In this document: positions 26,985-35,322 of the stretch, piece by piece
Layout of the letters: each line of letters opens with the position of its first letter
Position numbering within the stretch: the stretch's first letter is position 1
From: Lachnospiraceae bacterium
GTDB taxonomy: Bacteria > Bacillota > Clostridia > Lachnospirales > Lachnospiraceae
Assembly: GCA_017392525.1 (NCBI GenBank)
Contig: JAFOVD010000032.1
Span: 1-51,927, forward strand
Reading direction: 5' to 3'
Length of the DNA: 51,927 bases
Notes under the pieces: model-generated
The model's input: only the letters and a program-made list of their open reading frames with translations
Database searches by the model: none
What the model was told of the DNA's origin: nothing
Translations under genes and position numbers: made by a program

Positions 26985-28691
26985 CTACTTTCCTCTACCA
27001 TTGTGTGAAACCTTCTTCATCTCATACATTCTAAAATCCGCCAACTTGTAGATTGACTCTGCATCATGCTCACGAAGTTCATCCGAAAAGGCCACTCCGT
27101 AAGACGCCTCTACTAAAAACGGTTGCGTCTGTGATGCCTCACGATTCAAATCATCCAAACGCAAGAGACATCTCTCAATATGCTTCTGGTCTTTAATTCT
27201 ATCCCAGAATACCAAAAACTCGTCGCCACCCATTCGAATCACATTGGCACCTTCCTGATCAAAGGCTTGACTCAAAGAAGTTGCAAATATCTTAAGAAGA
27301 GCATCTCCCTGATTATGACCAAATGTATCATTGGTTACCTTCAGCTTGTTAACATCAAACAGAATCATGGTACAATCCTGATTTTCATCTGTATTAAATG
27401 TCTCAAAAAGTGCTTCCGACTTGGCACGATTATACAGTCCCGTCATGGAATCCTGAAATGCCATCATTGTAAGAGTCTGTCTGGTGGCTTCATCCAATAC
27501 TCTTGAATAGATAAATACGAGATAGCTAACCAGAAGAATAATGATGAAAATCAATGTTCCCAACGGAAGGATGCTGACATTTAAAATATCCACCTGTGGG
27601 AATACATACACCTGCAGATTAAATCGAACCATGTCTACAATTCCAAATAACAGAATCTCAAGGAGAGCAATATTCAAAACCTTCTCATCCTTTTCCATAT
27701 CCCGTATCGGTTTCGCACCAAGAAGCAGAATTGTTATAACACAGAGAATAGCTATTCCATGGAACACTGATACAAATGCCGAATAATGAACCACATTTGT
27801 AAAATGTAAAATCGATGTCACCAATAGGAACAGGAGGTTGACACCTGTCAATCCTGCCATAACTCTGTATTTCCACTTTTCCTTAAGCAACGTTTCCCGA
27901 CGTATCTCTATAATGAGGCACATAATCGGAATCAAAGCAGCATAGAGTGTGACATATTCCAGAATACTGTTAAATTCAAAATTCAAAGAATACAGTTCCA
28001 TAAACTTGGAATTACACATGGACCAGAGACCAATCAGATAACTGAAAGCTCCGATTGGAATCAGTCGGTGATAGACTACATCCTTGCTCTGTACAAAGAA
28101 TCCAACCACCATTAGGATATTACCCAGAATAAATAAAAAGACTGCGCAGAAAATCGCCAGCACATTTCTATTGAAGAAATCTGCATAGATATAGTCTGAA
28201 TCTGTAACTACAATGGAGGAAATGCTTGAAAATGCCCCGTCCTCCGCCGGATAGAATGTGATTCTGATATCTTTGCCGCCACTGTTTTTATCCAGATGAA
28301 CAAAATGATATCCGCTACCTATAAACTTATGCTCCCTGAAAAGATCCATACCATAGAGATACTGACTATTGCCTCCGACGCTGACTTCCACTCCCGTAAG
28401 ATAATTTAAAATACGGATGGTAGAATCCGTAGGAATCCCTTTCGGAAGCGTATTTGTAAGGCAAACCACGTCTCCCCTCTTCACCATCTTTGGAAATATA
28501 AACTGGTTTAAATCCACATTCTCATAGACATCATCATTAATTCGAACATTCCAGCCATAATCCAATTCATAGCGCTTATACTGTTCTTGATTAAGTGTAG
28601 TTACTTTATAGAAAAATATGGTAGTACAAAGAAGCGTCAATACTACCCCCACTGTGGATAGTATTGGTCTTAAAATCTCCTTGCCTTTCAT
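26985..28691 (-). CDS. Membrane diguanylate cyclase, 7TM sensor plus GGDEF
   Basis: This 568-residue protein should make c-di-GMP. An N-terminal membrane anchor (about 9-28) is followed by an extracytoplasmic domain (about 30-180), seven or eight helices (about 180-400) of 7TMR-DISM type, and a C-terminal GGDEF domain (about 405-565). FQDSMTGLYNR and DVNKLKVTNDTFGHNQGD are canonical, and the active site is intact (IRMGGDEFLVF). The inhibitory RxxD site upstream of GGDEF is absent (Q and A at those places). I start at ATG 28691, inside the TGATGA that ends the peptidase gene, so the two are translationally coupled; the longer frame from 28778 lies over the peptidase gene. Confidence 0.92.
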   Translation of the reverse strand: MKGKEILRPILSTVGVVLTLLCTTIFFYKVTTLNQEQYKRYELDYGWNVRINDDVYENVDLNQFIFPKMVKRGDVVCLTNTLPKGIPTDSTIRILNYLTGVEVSVGGNSQYLYGMDLFREHKFIGSGYHFVHLDKNSGGKDIRITFYPAEDGAFSSISSIVVTDSDYIYADFFNRNVLAIFCAVFLFILGNILMVVGFFVQSKDVVYHRLIPIGAFSYLIGLWSMCNSKFMELYSLNFEFNSILEYVTLYAALIPIMCLIIEIRRETLLKEKWKYRVMAGLTGVNLLFLLVTSILHFTNVVHYSAFVSVFHGIAILCVITILLLGAKPIRDMEKDEKVLNIALLEILLFGIVDMVRFNLQVYVFPQVDILNVSILPLGTLIFIIILLVSYLVFIYSRVLDEATRQTLTMMAFQDSMTGLYNRAKSEALFETFNTDENQDCTMILFDVNKLKVTNDTFGHNQGDALLKIFATSLSQAFDQEGANVIRMGGDEFLVFWDRIKDQKHIERCLLRLDDLNREASQTQPFLVEASYGVAFSDELREHDAESIYKLADFRMYEMKKVSHNGRGK

Positions 28692-29128
28692 CAATCTCTC
28701 CCCCTGAATATTACTTTTATTCGATGAATAAATCCTGATATTGCCGGACGAAACGGACGAAGCCATAGCCATATACAACTATATAACAGGTATACAGGAT
28801 TCTTAACCGAGAATCTGTGCCCTTTACGAATCACAGATACCATCTGTCCGCGCAACTGATCCACCCGAAGTGGACCCTCTACTTCACTCTGATTATCTCC
28901 AACAAAAAACAATCCGTCCTTTGTCTTCTTACACAATCGATGCAACACCAGAATGCTTTCATCTCTTCGATAGAGATAAACTTCGCCAACCCGGATCTTT
29001 TTAACCGGAGCAATCACAACCATGTCACGCCCCGGAACAAATAGGGGATACATACTATATCCCTGTGGATAAATCTGAATAACTTTTCCGTCTCGTAAAA
29101 ATTTCTCCACATCCTTTTTTTGTTCCAA
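28691..29128 (-). CDS. S24/S26-type signal peptidase-like protein (SipW-like)
   Basis: This roughly 145-residue protein resembles type I signal peptidases with a Ser-His pair: the serine in QGYSMYPLF, the histidine in LVLHRLCKK and the VGDNQ motif. SipW and archaeal enzymes use His where most bacterial ones use Lys. A hydrophobic stretch near the C-terminus (YLLYSCIWLWL) may anchor it. I place the start at TTG 29128, seven bases after AAAGGAG, since the TTG at 29149 has no ribosome site. Small peptidases of this type often accompany PqqD/nucleotidyltransferase/HPr-kinase clusters in Lachnospiraceae, from memory. It overlaps the diguanylate cyclase start by one base and is divergent from the PqqD-kinase gene. 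Confidence 0.8.
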   Translation of the reverse strand: MEQKKDVEKFLRDGKVIQIYPQGYSMYPLFVPGRDMVVIAPVKKIRVGEVYLYRRDESILVLHRLCKKTKDGLFFVGDNQSEVEGPLRVDQLRGQMVSVIRKGHRFSVKNPVYLLYSCIWLWLRPFRPAISGFIHRIKVIFRGRD

Positions 29129-29202
29129 AGTTTTTCTCCTTTTACTCAAAAAAATATATCTTTAATATTACTATTTTCGCACATTTCTCATGGAAAAACC
29201 AT

Positions 29203-29208
29203 TATAAT
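29203..29208 (+). promoter_or_regulatory. -10 element for the PqqD-kinase/ABC exporter genes
   Basis: A perfect TATAAT lies 55 bases before the ATG at 29263. No clear -35 is seen at 16-18 bases, so an activator may be needed. Confidence 0.45.
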
Positions 29209-29262
29209 AGGAATTGTTTTACGAAAATATTTAGCTAAACATTAATTTATGGGGGAAAATCT

Positions 29263-30495
29263 ATGTATCCATCTTCTGATTATACATTACAAAAATTACA
29301 GGATTCTTACTATCTTCTGCCCCTTGGGCAGGGTATAGCCACCTTTCACAGACAGTTGAAAATTAATGAATCCTCAGCAGATCTATACGTTCTAATCTGT
29401 CAGATCTGTAACTCTCTGGGGGATATTTCCAGAGACGAACTTCTGGAAATACTGATTACACATACCATGAAACTGCATGAAGTTCCAGATGAAGAGCATG
29501 ACAGCGTGGCAGAAGATATTGATGAATTTCTCACCTATCTTACCGGCTATGGTGTTCTTATTGGCTCCGCCGGAAATGATGCGTTGCCGTTTATCTCTCA
29601 GGCGCTTATCAGTAATATACTACTGAAATTCTATGGAAACAGCGATTGCATTTCCAACGAACTAAAGGATTTCTATGTCGAAGAAGTAACAGAGCACTAT
29701 GCCAAAGACCATACACTTTCGGTCTACTTCCATACTGATATGCTACAAAACAATGAGAAGAAAATTCTCCTCATCCATACATCTGAACTGATTATCTATC
29801 GCAGTGAATACTACTACATCCTGGAATACCCTGGTTCTACAGGTATTCGTAATATACATCTCAGTCTGGATGGACTTCGGGCTGATTTTTATATCACCGG
29901 AGAGGTTGATGATAAACTTCGCTATGATATATTCCACGCTATCCGACTGGTACTGTCCTACCAGCTTCAGAATCATAATCAGTTTCTGATTCACTCTGCA
30001 TCTATTTTATATCAGGGACGGGTATGGCTCTTTTCCGGTCCTTCCGGCACAGGGAAATCCACTCATACTGCTCTTTGGAACAAGCTCTATGATACCCCGG
30101 TTATCAATGGGGATTTGAATCTTATTACCCTATGTGAGATGCAACAGATGGATCAGCCTATGACCTATGGCATACCTTGGTGTGGAACAAGCGAGATATA
30201 CAGCAAAGAGAAATATCCCCTTGGCGGTATTATTTTCCTGCACCAGGATGACCACAATGTCTGCGAATCAAAAAAAGAAGACGAAAAACAACTATCTGTA
30301 TTGCAACGTCTGATTTCGCCATTCTGGACCGTGGATCAAATGGAGAAAAATCTTGCATTTACAGATGCACTGATTAAACGCATCCCAATCTGGCATCTAC
30401 GATGTACCAAGGACGACGATGCAGCGATTTGCATGAAAGAAGTTATCGATAACTATCTAAAGAAAAACAACGAAAGCATACAAATGGAATACTAG
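29263..30495 (+). CDS. PqqD-like / HPr-kinase-like fusion protein
   Basis: Residues about 10-100 resemble a PqqD/RRE winged helix (YYLLPLGQGIATFHRQLKIN, then LYVLICQ and a DEFLTYLTGYGVL end). Residues about 225-400 are an HPr-kinase-like P-loop domain: FLIHSASILYQGRVWLFSG, Walker A GPSGTGKST at about 259-267, VINGDLNLI and GTSEIY. HPr-kinase-like enzymes phosphorylate some ribosomal peptides (known for paeninodin-type lasso peptides), and PqqD-like domains bind leader peptides. A single chain would recognise and phosphorylate a substrate. The 410-residue length and absence of HPr kinase hexamer features argue against carbon catabolite control. ATG follows GGGGGA. The ABC exporter gene starts 13 bases later. 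Confidence 0.8.
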   Translation: MYPSSDYTLQKLQDSYYLLPLGQGIATFHRQLKINESSADLYVLICQICNSLGDISRDELLEILITHTMKLHEVPDEEHDSVAEDIDEFLTYLTGYGVLIGSAGNDALPFISQALISNILLKFYGNSDCISNELKDFYVEEVTEHYAKDHTLSVYFHTDMLQNNEKKILLIHTSELIIYRSEYYYILEYPGSTGIRNIHLSLDGLRADFYITGEVDDKLRYDIFHAIRLVLSYQLQNHNQFLIHSASILYQGRVWLFSGPSGTGKSTHTALWNKLYDTPVINGDLNLITLCEMQQMDQPMTYGIPWCGTSEIYSKEKYPLGGIIFLHQDDHNVCESKKEDEKQLSVLQRLISPFWTVDQMEKNLAFTDALIKRIPIWHLRCTKDDDAAICMKEVIDNYLKKNNESIQMEY

Positions 30496-30508
30496 AGGAA
30501 ACAGATTT

Positions 30509-32281
30509 ATGTCACACATCACCGAACGCATCGACTTCTACGTCGGTCGCATTAAATCAGGGCGCATACAGGAAATGTGGCGTCAGACAAAATGGATTTA
30601 CACTTATGCCAGAAGATATTGGCTGGCAATGATTTTTTACACTATATTAGGACTGGGCGGAACCGTAGTTTCCCTGATTTCAAGTCTGGTAAGCAAGGAC
30701 CTGGTTGATATTATCACAGGTCATCAGGCTGGAGAACTGGCAAAGACATTCGCAATGATGATTGGCATTGCCGTCTTCTCCATATTTATCAATCAGTTTA
30801 CAAGCTACGCAAGCAGCTGGATTTCTCTAAAAGTCAATAACGAGATTCGTTCCGATATCTTTTCCAAGATTCTGATTACAGATTGGGAAAGCCTGACGAA
30901 TTATCATACCGGAGATTTACTGACCCGCTGGAGTAGTGATGCATCCTCCATCTCAGACGGAGTGCTCAGTTATCTTCCCAGCCTGATTATCAATATCTTC
31001 CGATTTTTCAGTGCCTTTGCCATGGTAATCTACTACGATGCAAGTTTTGCTGTCTTTGCTCTAATTGGTATACCTTTCTCTCTACTTATGAGTAAGACAC
31101 TGCTTACAAGAATGCAAAACAACAATCAGCGCAGTGCTGCTATGTCAGCCAAGATGTCCGGATTTAATCAGGAGACCTTCTCCAATATCCAGACTATTAA
31201 GGCTTTTGATCTGGTTCGACTTTATACCGAGAGACTGAAGCAATTACAATCTGACTATCTGAAGATGAGAATGGAATTCTCCCGTATGTCCATCTGGACA
31301 TCTATCATCCTTAGCATGGTTGGACTGCTGGTTTCCTACAGTTCCTATGGATGGGGAATCTATCGTGTCTGGTCCGGTGCCATTTCCTACGGTACCATGA
31401 CCATGTTCCTCTCTCTTTCCGGAACCCTGACATCCTCTGTGAACTCTCTGGCATCCATGATTCCATCTGCCATCAGCCTAACGACTTCCGCCGGACGTCT
31501 CATGGATATTCTGGATATGCCTCAGGAGGATTACAGCAATCTTGACACTGCAAAAGAATTTCTTGAGAATCATCGCAATGAAGGAGTCTCTCTCAGTATC
31601 CACCAGATTAACTATACCTATCAGACCGGAACCGAGGTATTTAAAGGAGCAAGTTTTGAGGGACATCCTCATGAAATTATCGGACTTGTCGGTCCTTCCG
31701 GTGAAGGTAAAACCACAATGCTTCGCCTTCTACTGTCACTTTTACCATCTCATGGCGGAGAAGCATCTATCCAGTCTGTTAATGGAGAGGAGATTCCACT
31801 GTCTCCATCGACTCGACAGTTCTTCTCCTACGTGCCTCAGGGCAATACTATGCTATCCGGAACCATTGCCGAGAATATGCGAAATGTAAAACCGGATGCT
31901 ACGGATGAAGAGATTATTGAAGCATTAAAGCTTGCCTGCGCCTATGAATTTGTTGAGAAATGCAAAGATGGTATCTATACAGAAATCAAAGAACGAGGCG
32001 GCGGATTCTCCGAAGGGCAGGCTCAGCGTCTGGCAATTGCCCGGGCTCTCCTTCGAAAATCGCCAATTCTGTTACTGGATGAAGCAAGTTCTGCTCTCGA
32101 TGTTGCCACAGAACGTAAGGTTCTGAAAAATATCATGAGAGATACCTATCCTAGACTTTGCCTTGTCACAACCCACAGGCCAACCGTTTTGACTCTGTGT
32201 AACCGTGTCTATGCAATCCGTGCTGAACACTGTGAACTTCTCAGTAATACAGAAGTAGATCAGCTGATTAAAGATTTTTAA
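30509..32281 (+). CDS. ABC transporter half-exporter (permease and ATPase fused)
   Basis: The 590-residue protein has six membrane helices (about 40-310) and an ATPase domain (about 345-575) with Walker A GPSGEGKTT (about 395), a Q-loop VPQGN, signature FSEGQAQRLAIARAL (about 500), Walker B ILLLDE (about 520) and H-loop TTHRPT. The signature reads FSEGQ rather than LSGGQ, a conservative change. No C39 peptidase domain precedes the helices, so a leader would be cut by another enzyme, perhaps the SipW-like one. The most likely cargo is the CBM2-like protein encoded at 33366-33797. Its 3' end overlaps the convergent glycosyltransferase by 14 bases inside a hairpin. Confidence 0.93.
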   Translation: MSHITERIDFYVGRIKSGRIQEMWRQTKWIYTYARRYWLAMIFYTILGLGGTVVSLISSLVSKDLVDIITGHQAGELAKTFAMMIGIAVFSIFINQFTSYASSWISLKVNNEIRSDIFSKILITDWESLTNYHTGDLLTRWSSDASSISDGVLSYLPSLIINIFRFFSAFAMVIYYDASFAVFALIGIPFSLLMSKTLLTRMQNNNQRSAAMSAKMSGFNQETFSNIQTIKAFDLVRLYTERLKQLQSDYLKMRMEFSRMSIWTSIILSMVGLLVSYSSYGWGIYRVWSGAISYGTMTMFLSLSGTLTSSVNSLASMIPSAISLTTSAGRLMDILDMPQEDYSNLDTAKEFLENHRNEGVSLSIHQINYTYQTGTEVFKGASFEGHPHEIIGLVGPSGEGKTTMLRLLLSLLPSHGGEASIQSVNGEEIPLSPSTRQFFSYVPQGNTMLSGTIAENMRNVKPDATDEEIIEALKLACAYEFVEKCKDGIYTEIKERGGGFSEGQAQRLAIARALLRKSPILLLDEASSALDVATERKVLKNIMRDTYPRLCLVTTHRPTVLTLCNRVYAIRAEHCELLSNTEVDQLIKDF

Positions 32282-32294
32282 TCCGCTGATCTAC
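32255..32294. terminator. Hairpin spanning both convergent 3' ends
   Basis: GTAGATCAG and CTGATCTAC form a perfect 9-bp stem that continues through ATTAAA/TTTAAT, around 18 bp in total with one mismatch. It covers the last codons of the ABC exporter (stop at 32281) and of the glycosyltransferase (stop at 32268). U-tracts after the stem are poor on both strands, so it may act as an end-protecting structure rather than a classical terminator. Confidence 0.6.
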
Positions 32295-33359
32295 CTTAAG
32301 ATTCACAATGAATCGAATCATACAAGATATCAATCCAAAGTGACGATATTTAATTAAAGCAGTAAAACATGGGATTCCAATTCGATATACTCGACTTGGA
32401 ATCTTTTTCTTTATGCTTCTTTTCAATGCGAGATTCATGTACTCTCTCGCCCATGTATTCTGTCCATAGAATAAAATCAAGTCTTTCAGGCTTTCCCTGG
32501 AATGGTCATGTTCATATACCATCTTGCCATCAAAAAATACTGCAAATAACAGTGTAAATGTAATAAGATCTGAGGTGTCGAAATCTCTACCACACTGTAT
32601 TTTCATAAGTTGCTCTGTCTCCCTTGCAATCTGCATCCATCCCTTCTCATAGTCCTTGCGAAACTTATAGGACTGCGATGCAAAGTTCTGCACATAGATA
32701 TAAGTATTATCTTCTAGAAATGCGTACTTCGCCCCCATAAGATAACACCCAAAGGAAAACAGCTTGTCCTCACCATAGGATATGTCATAGGATGGAATTC
32801 CCCACTTAAGAAGAGAAGATTTACGGAACATCTTTCCCCAGACATATGCCAGATGACCTGCAGAAAAAAATCCTGCAAATCTATATTCCAAACTATCCTG
32901 AGATAATTTAGAAAAACAGTTGTGAGATGTGGTCTCCACCAGTTTACCGGAAATCTCACGGACATAATTTCCTACAACAATATCACAGGATTCATCGGAT
33001 TCCATAATCCTTAGAAATTTCTCAACCACATAGGAATCATACAGTCGGTCATCGGCATCCATATACATAAGATACTCTCCACCGGCCTCCATGAGTCCAT
33101 AATTTCGCACAGCAGAAACACCCCGGTGACTAAGATGATAACACTTGATCTCCATCCCAGAATTTTCCTCTTCAAACCGACGTCGAAACTGTTCATAAAT
33201 CTCATCCAGTTTTTCGGCTGCTTCCTTATGACTTCCATCATCCAACAGAAGTATTTCAATATTTTTATGGGATTGTTCTGCAATGGAAGAAATACACTCT
33301 TCCATTGCAGTCACACCGTTGTAGACCGGTATGATAATAGAAATGCTTTTATTACTCAT
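32268..33359 (-). CDS. Glycosyltransferase family 2
   Basis: The 363-residue protein has an N-terminal GT-A fold of the family: ISIIIPVYNGVTAMEECI, LLDDGSH, the GVSAVRNYGLMEAGGEY segment and YMDADDRL as the metal-binding DxD. The C-terminal 150 residues are helical with no clear membrane span. Related proteins (EpsJ-like) transfer sugars in capsule and exopolysaccharide synthesis. It starts six bases after the CBM2-like protein gene, so glycosylation of that protein, or a role in the polysaccharide made next door, are both possible. Acceptor and sugar unknown. Confidence 0.9.
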   Translation of the reverse strand: MSNKSISIIIPVYNGVTAMEECISSIAEQSHKNIEILLLDDGSHKEAAEKLDEIYEQFRRRFEEENSGMEIKCYHLSHRGVSAVRNYGLMEAGGEYLMYMDADDRLYDSYVVEKFLRIMESDESCDIVVGNYVREISGKLVETTSHNCFSKLSQDSLEYRFAGFFSAGHLAYVWGKMFRKSSLLKWGIPSYDISYGEDKLFSFGCYLMGAKYAFLEDNTYIYVQNFASQSYKFRKDYEKGWMQIARETEQLMKIQCGRDFDTSDLITFTLLFAVFFDGKMVYEHDHSRESLKDLILFYGQNTWAREYMNLALKRSIKKKIPSRVYRIGIPCFTALIKYRHFGLISCMIRFIVNLKVDQRIKNL

Positions 33360-33365
33360 GTAATT

Positions 33366-33797
33366 CTAGTTTCCGTCGGCTCCTCCACCCTGAACATTTG
33401 TCTGCTTAGAGCAATCGTAGCTTGTAATACTACAAGAAAGAGCCTTGGTAGAAGCTTCATCTGTTGACTTAGCCCATACCTTGTAAGTTACTTCATCACC
33501 GGACTTATATGCATTTGCATGACTTGGTCTTGTTAAAGTAACTGTGTTTCCATTTAATGTACAACTCCAGTTATTCTCTGTGTATACGTCTGTAACAACA
33601 CCTGTAAATAACAATGTGATTGTACAAGCAGTAGAAATATGCTCTACCTCCTTTGAATGTGTAAGATGAATTTCAAACACATGATGGCTACCGTTCCAGT
33701 CCTGTGCATTTACAACAAAACCTGACCAGCAACCACTTGCTGCAAAAACTCCCTCAGATAGATTATCCAGCACTACCACGCTAGGTTTTTCAAACAT
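33366..33797 (-). CDS. CBM2-like exported protein with AASG leader (candidate substrate of the PqqD/ABC system)
   Basis: This 143-residue protein starts MFEKPSVVVLDNLSEGVF followed by AASG (19-22), a leader without the hydrophobic core of a Sec signal. Residues 23-129 look like a carbohydrate-binding module of family 2: a predicted terminal disulfide pair C23/C129, beta-strand repeats, VTDVYTENNW, NGNTVTLTRP and a DEVTYKVWA end, with Trp at 24, 34, 77 and 108. Other Cys are at 58, 79 and 122. A Gly/Asn tail ends it. ATG follows GGAGG. Its place between a nucleotidyltransferase gene and a glycosyltransferase gene, with PqqD two genes upstream, suggests a modified, leader-exported protein. The CBM2 call rests on visual alignment and could be another beta-sandwich. 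Confidence 0.75.
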   Translation of the reverse strand: MFEKPSVVVLDNLSEGVFAASGCWSGFVVNAQDWNGSHHVFEIHLTHSKEVEHISTACTITLLFTGVVTDVYTENNWSCTLNGNTVTLTRPSHANAYKSGDEVTYKVWAKSTDEASTKALSCSITSYDCSKQTNVQGGGADGN

Positions 33798-33852
33798 AAC
33801 CCTATACCTCCATAAATCAAGTAATATTTTCTACAAAAACAACCTCGATTTT

Positions 33853-33861
33853 ATAATACCA
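33853..33861 (-). promoter_or_regulatory. Possible extended -10 promoter for the CBM2-like gene
   Basis: TGGTATTAT on the minus strand fits an extended -10, 55 bases before the ATG. A CACATG-N8-CATGTG dyad overlaps its upstream side (about 33860-33880). This could let the cargo be expressed independently of, and more strongly than, the upstream genes. Confidence 0.45.
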
Positions 33862-33895
33862 CATGAAACTGACCATGTGTATAGTAAAACCCAAT

Positions 33896-35038
33896 TTATC
33901 TTCGGAACAATTGTATTTCGTCCAAATAGGAGCTTCGCTCTCTGGCACTTTTCAATACTTTAAAAAGTGATGTACTTCGGACGGTATGATTGTTCACGGA
34001 AAACCGAATATATGTCATTATCCAAAGTACCGGCCATATAATAAATACTGCCCCTGCCCTTGGATAATTAATATGCATCTGATGATGAAACTCCCGGATA
34101 TAATCCCATAACCTCGTACCACGCATGGCCACCATCTGATGATCCTCCATACCACCAAATTCATGGGATGAAAGAACATCCTTTAAGAACTGTCTCGCAG
34201 TCTCCTCACTAACTCTTGTTCCAATGAGGGACGAATCATCCAGCCCCAGTTCAAAAAAACAGGCTGACGAAATCATTTCCGAAAATCCGCTTAAGCCGAA
34301 TTCCCGAATCAGACGACGATAGATTTTGCGCTCTGACTTCTCCATCCCGTGATTCCAGAAATACGTCCAGTCCAAAAGAAGTTTCAAACCGAATCCGGAT
34401 CGCATAAAGTGATGAAGCATATGTAAAAGCAAGGAAAAAGCCTGATATCCGGGACTGAGTACCGGAAATGAATTCTCGAGTATTTCCACCTGAACCACGT
34501 GGTTTTTAAGCTCTCCCTGTAACTTGGAAAGCTTATGATTCATCCGAACAGAATCCAACTCCTCCGTCATGGATAAATGCAGTTCAATCTCTATCTGCTC
34601 ATCACTGATCATAGCCACATGATAGTTGGCATGCTGGGTAGACATACGCCTTACGCCATGCTGTTCCAACACCTCTACCGCCCGATCAATATCCCCTGGA
34701 TTCAATAACAATAAATCTATGTCTCCAGACTTTCTAAGCTGTGGAATCGGATAATACTGTGCTACAGGGAACCCCTTTAAAATCACAGTCTCTATGCCGG
34801 ATTCTCTAAGCAGTCCCACATAGTATTTCGTCTTAAATAAAAGATGATAATACTGACTGATAGTTCTCATGGAAATCCTGTACACATCCTGATCCTTCCA
34901 CAAGATATCCCCTAGAAGTGGCATAATCGCATGACGGTTAGCCAGCTGCTTTATCATTTCAAATGATGACTCTTCTGCAATTGCTTCTCCCCGAAGCAAA
35001 GAGAGTAAATTTTTTTCATCCTTACTAAACTTAACCAT
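33896..35038 (-). CDS. Nucleotidyltransferase family protein (NTP_transf_5-like)
   Basis: The 380-residue protein has the nucleotidyltransferase core IETVILKGFPVAQYYPIPQL followed by RKSGDIDLLLL (residues about 100-130), where GDID supplies metal-binding Asp residues. This family is found with lasso-peptide and PqqD clusters in Firmicutes, but its chemistry is not established; nucleotide transfer to a peptide or sugar is inferred. The rest is mostly helical, with a hydrophobic stretch near residue 335 (GAVFIIWPVLWIMTYIRF) that could be a membrane contact. ATG at 35038 shares a base with the PqqD stop (TAATG), so the two are coupled. The CBM2-like gene follows after 98 bases. Confidence 0.85.
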   Translation of the reverse strand: MVKFSKDEKNLLSLLRGEAIAEESSFEMIKQLANRHAIMPLLGDILWKDQDVYRISMRTISQYYHLLFKTKYYVGLLRESGIETVILKGFPVAQYYPIPQLRKSGDIDLLLLNPGDIDRAVEVLEQHGVRRMSTQHANYHVAMISDEQIEIELHLSMTEELDSVRMNHKLSKLQGELKNHVVQVEILENSFPVLSPGYQAFSLLLHMLHHFMRSGFGLKLLLDWTYFWNHGMEKSERKIYRRLIREFGLSGFSEMISSACFFELGLDDSSLIGTRVSEETARQFLKDVLSSHEFGGMEDHQMVAMRGTRLWDYIREFHHQMHINYPRAGAVFIIWPVLWIMTYIRFSVNNHTVRSTSLFKVLKSARERSSYLDEIQLFRR

Positions 35039-35289
35039 TACAACTGTTCCAGGAAGTCATGCACATCCTGTTTCATCTCCTGCAAATCTACTTTGTATTT
35101 CTCAGACAGCATCTCCACCACCTGATCCTCTGTATTGCCCTCAATTAAAAGCTGACAGATCTCTGCGCCCATATTGTTAAGCGGGAGCACCTTCTCATAA
35201 TCTTCTCCGGACTGCGCGGTATGTACCAGCCATTCCGTTCCAATCACTCTCTCCAACTTATAATCTTTCCAGTTTCTATCAATTCCCAT
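35038..35289 (-). CDS. PqqD family protein (stand-alone RiPP recognition element)
   Basis: This 83-residue protein matches the PqqD winged-helix pattern: LNNMGAEICQLLIEGNTEDQVVEMLSEKY-like (the LNxxGAxIxxLL core followed by a DxxQDVxxFLxxL C-terminal helix). Stand-alone PqqD proteins bind leader peptides and present them to modifying enzymes. It opens the group PqqD, nucleotidyltransferase, CBM2-like protein, glycosyltransferase. ATG at 35289 follows AGGTGAG. A second PqqD-like domain is in the kinase fusion at 29263. The region to the divergent DUF4832 gene holds a strong palindrome. Confidence 0.9.
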   Translation of the reverse strand: MGIDRNWKDYKLERVIGTEWLVHTAQSGEDYEKVLPLNNMGAEICQLLIEGNTEDQVVEMLSEKYKVDLQEMKQDVHDFLEQL

Positions 35290-35322
35290 AACTCACCTAT
35301 ATCTGATAATCAGACCTCTTTC

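Noticed and set aside
28691-28778. Longer start for the diguanylate cyclase
   Set aside because: It would read through the peptidase gene in another frame; ATG 28691 couples with the peptidase stop and begins just before the membrane anchor.
30509-32281. C39 peptidase-containing bacteriocin exporter
   Set aside because: Only about 35 residues precede the first membrane helix, so there is no room for a C39 domain.
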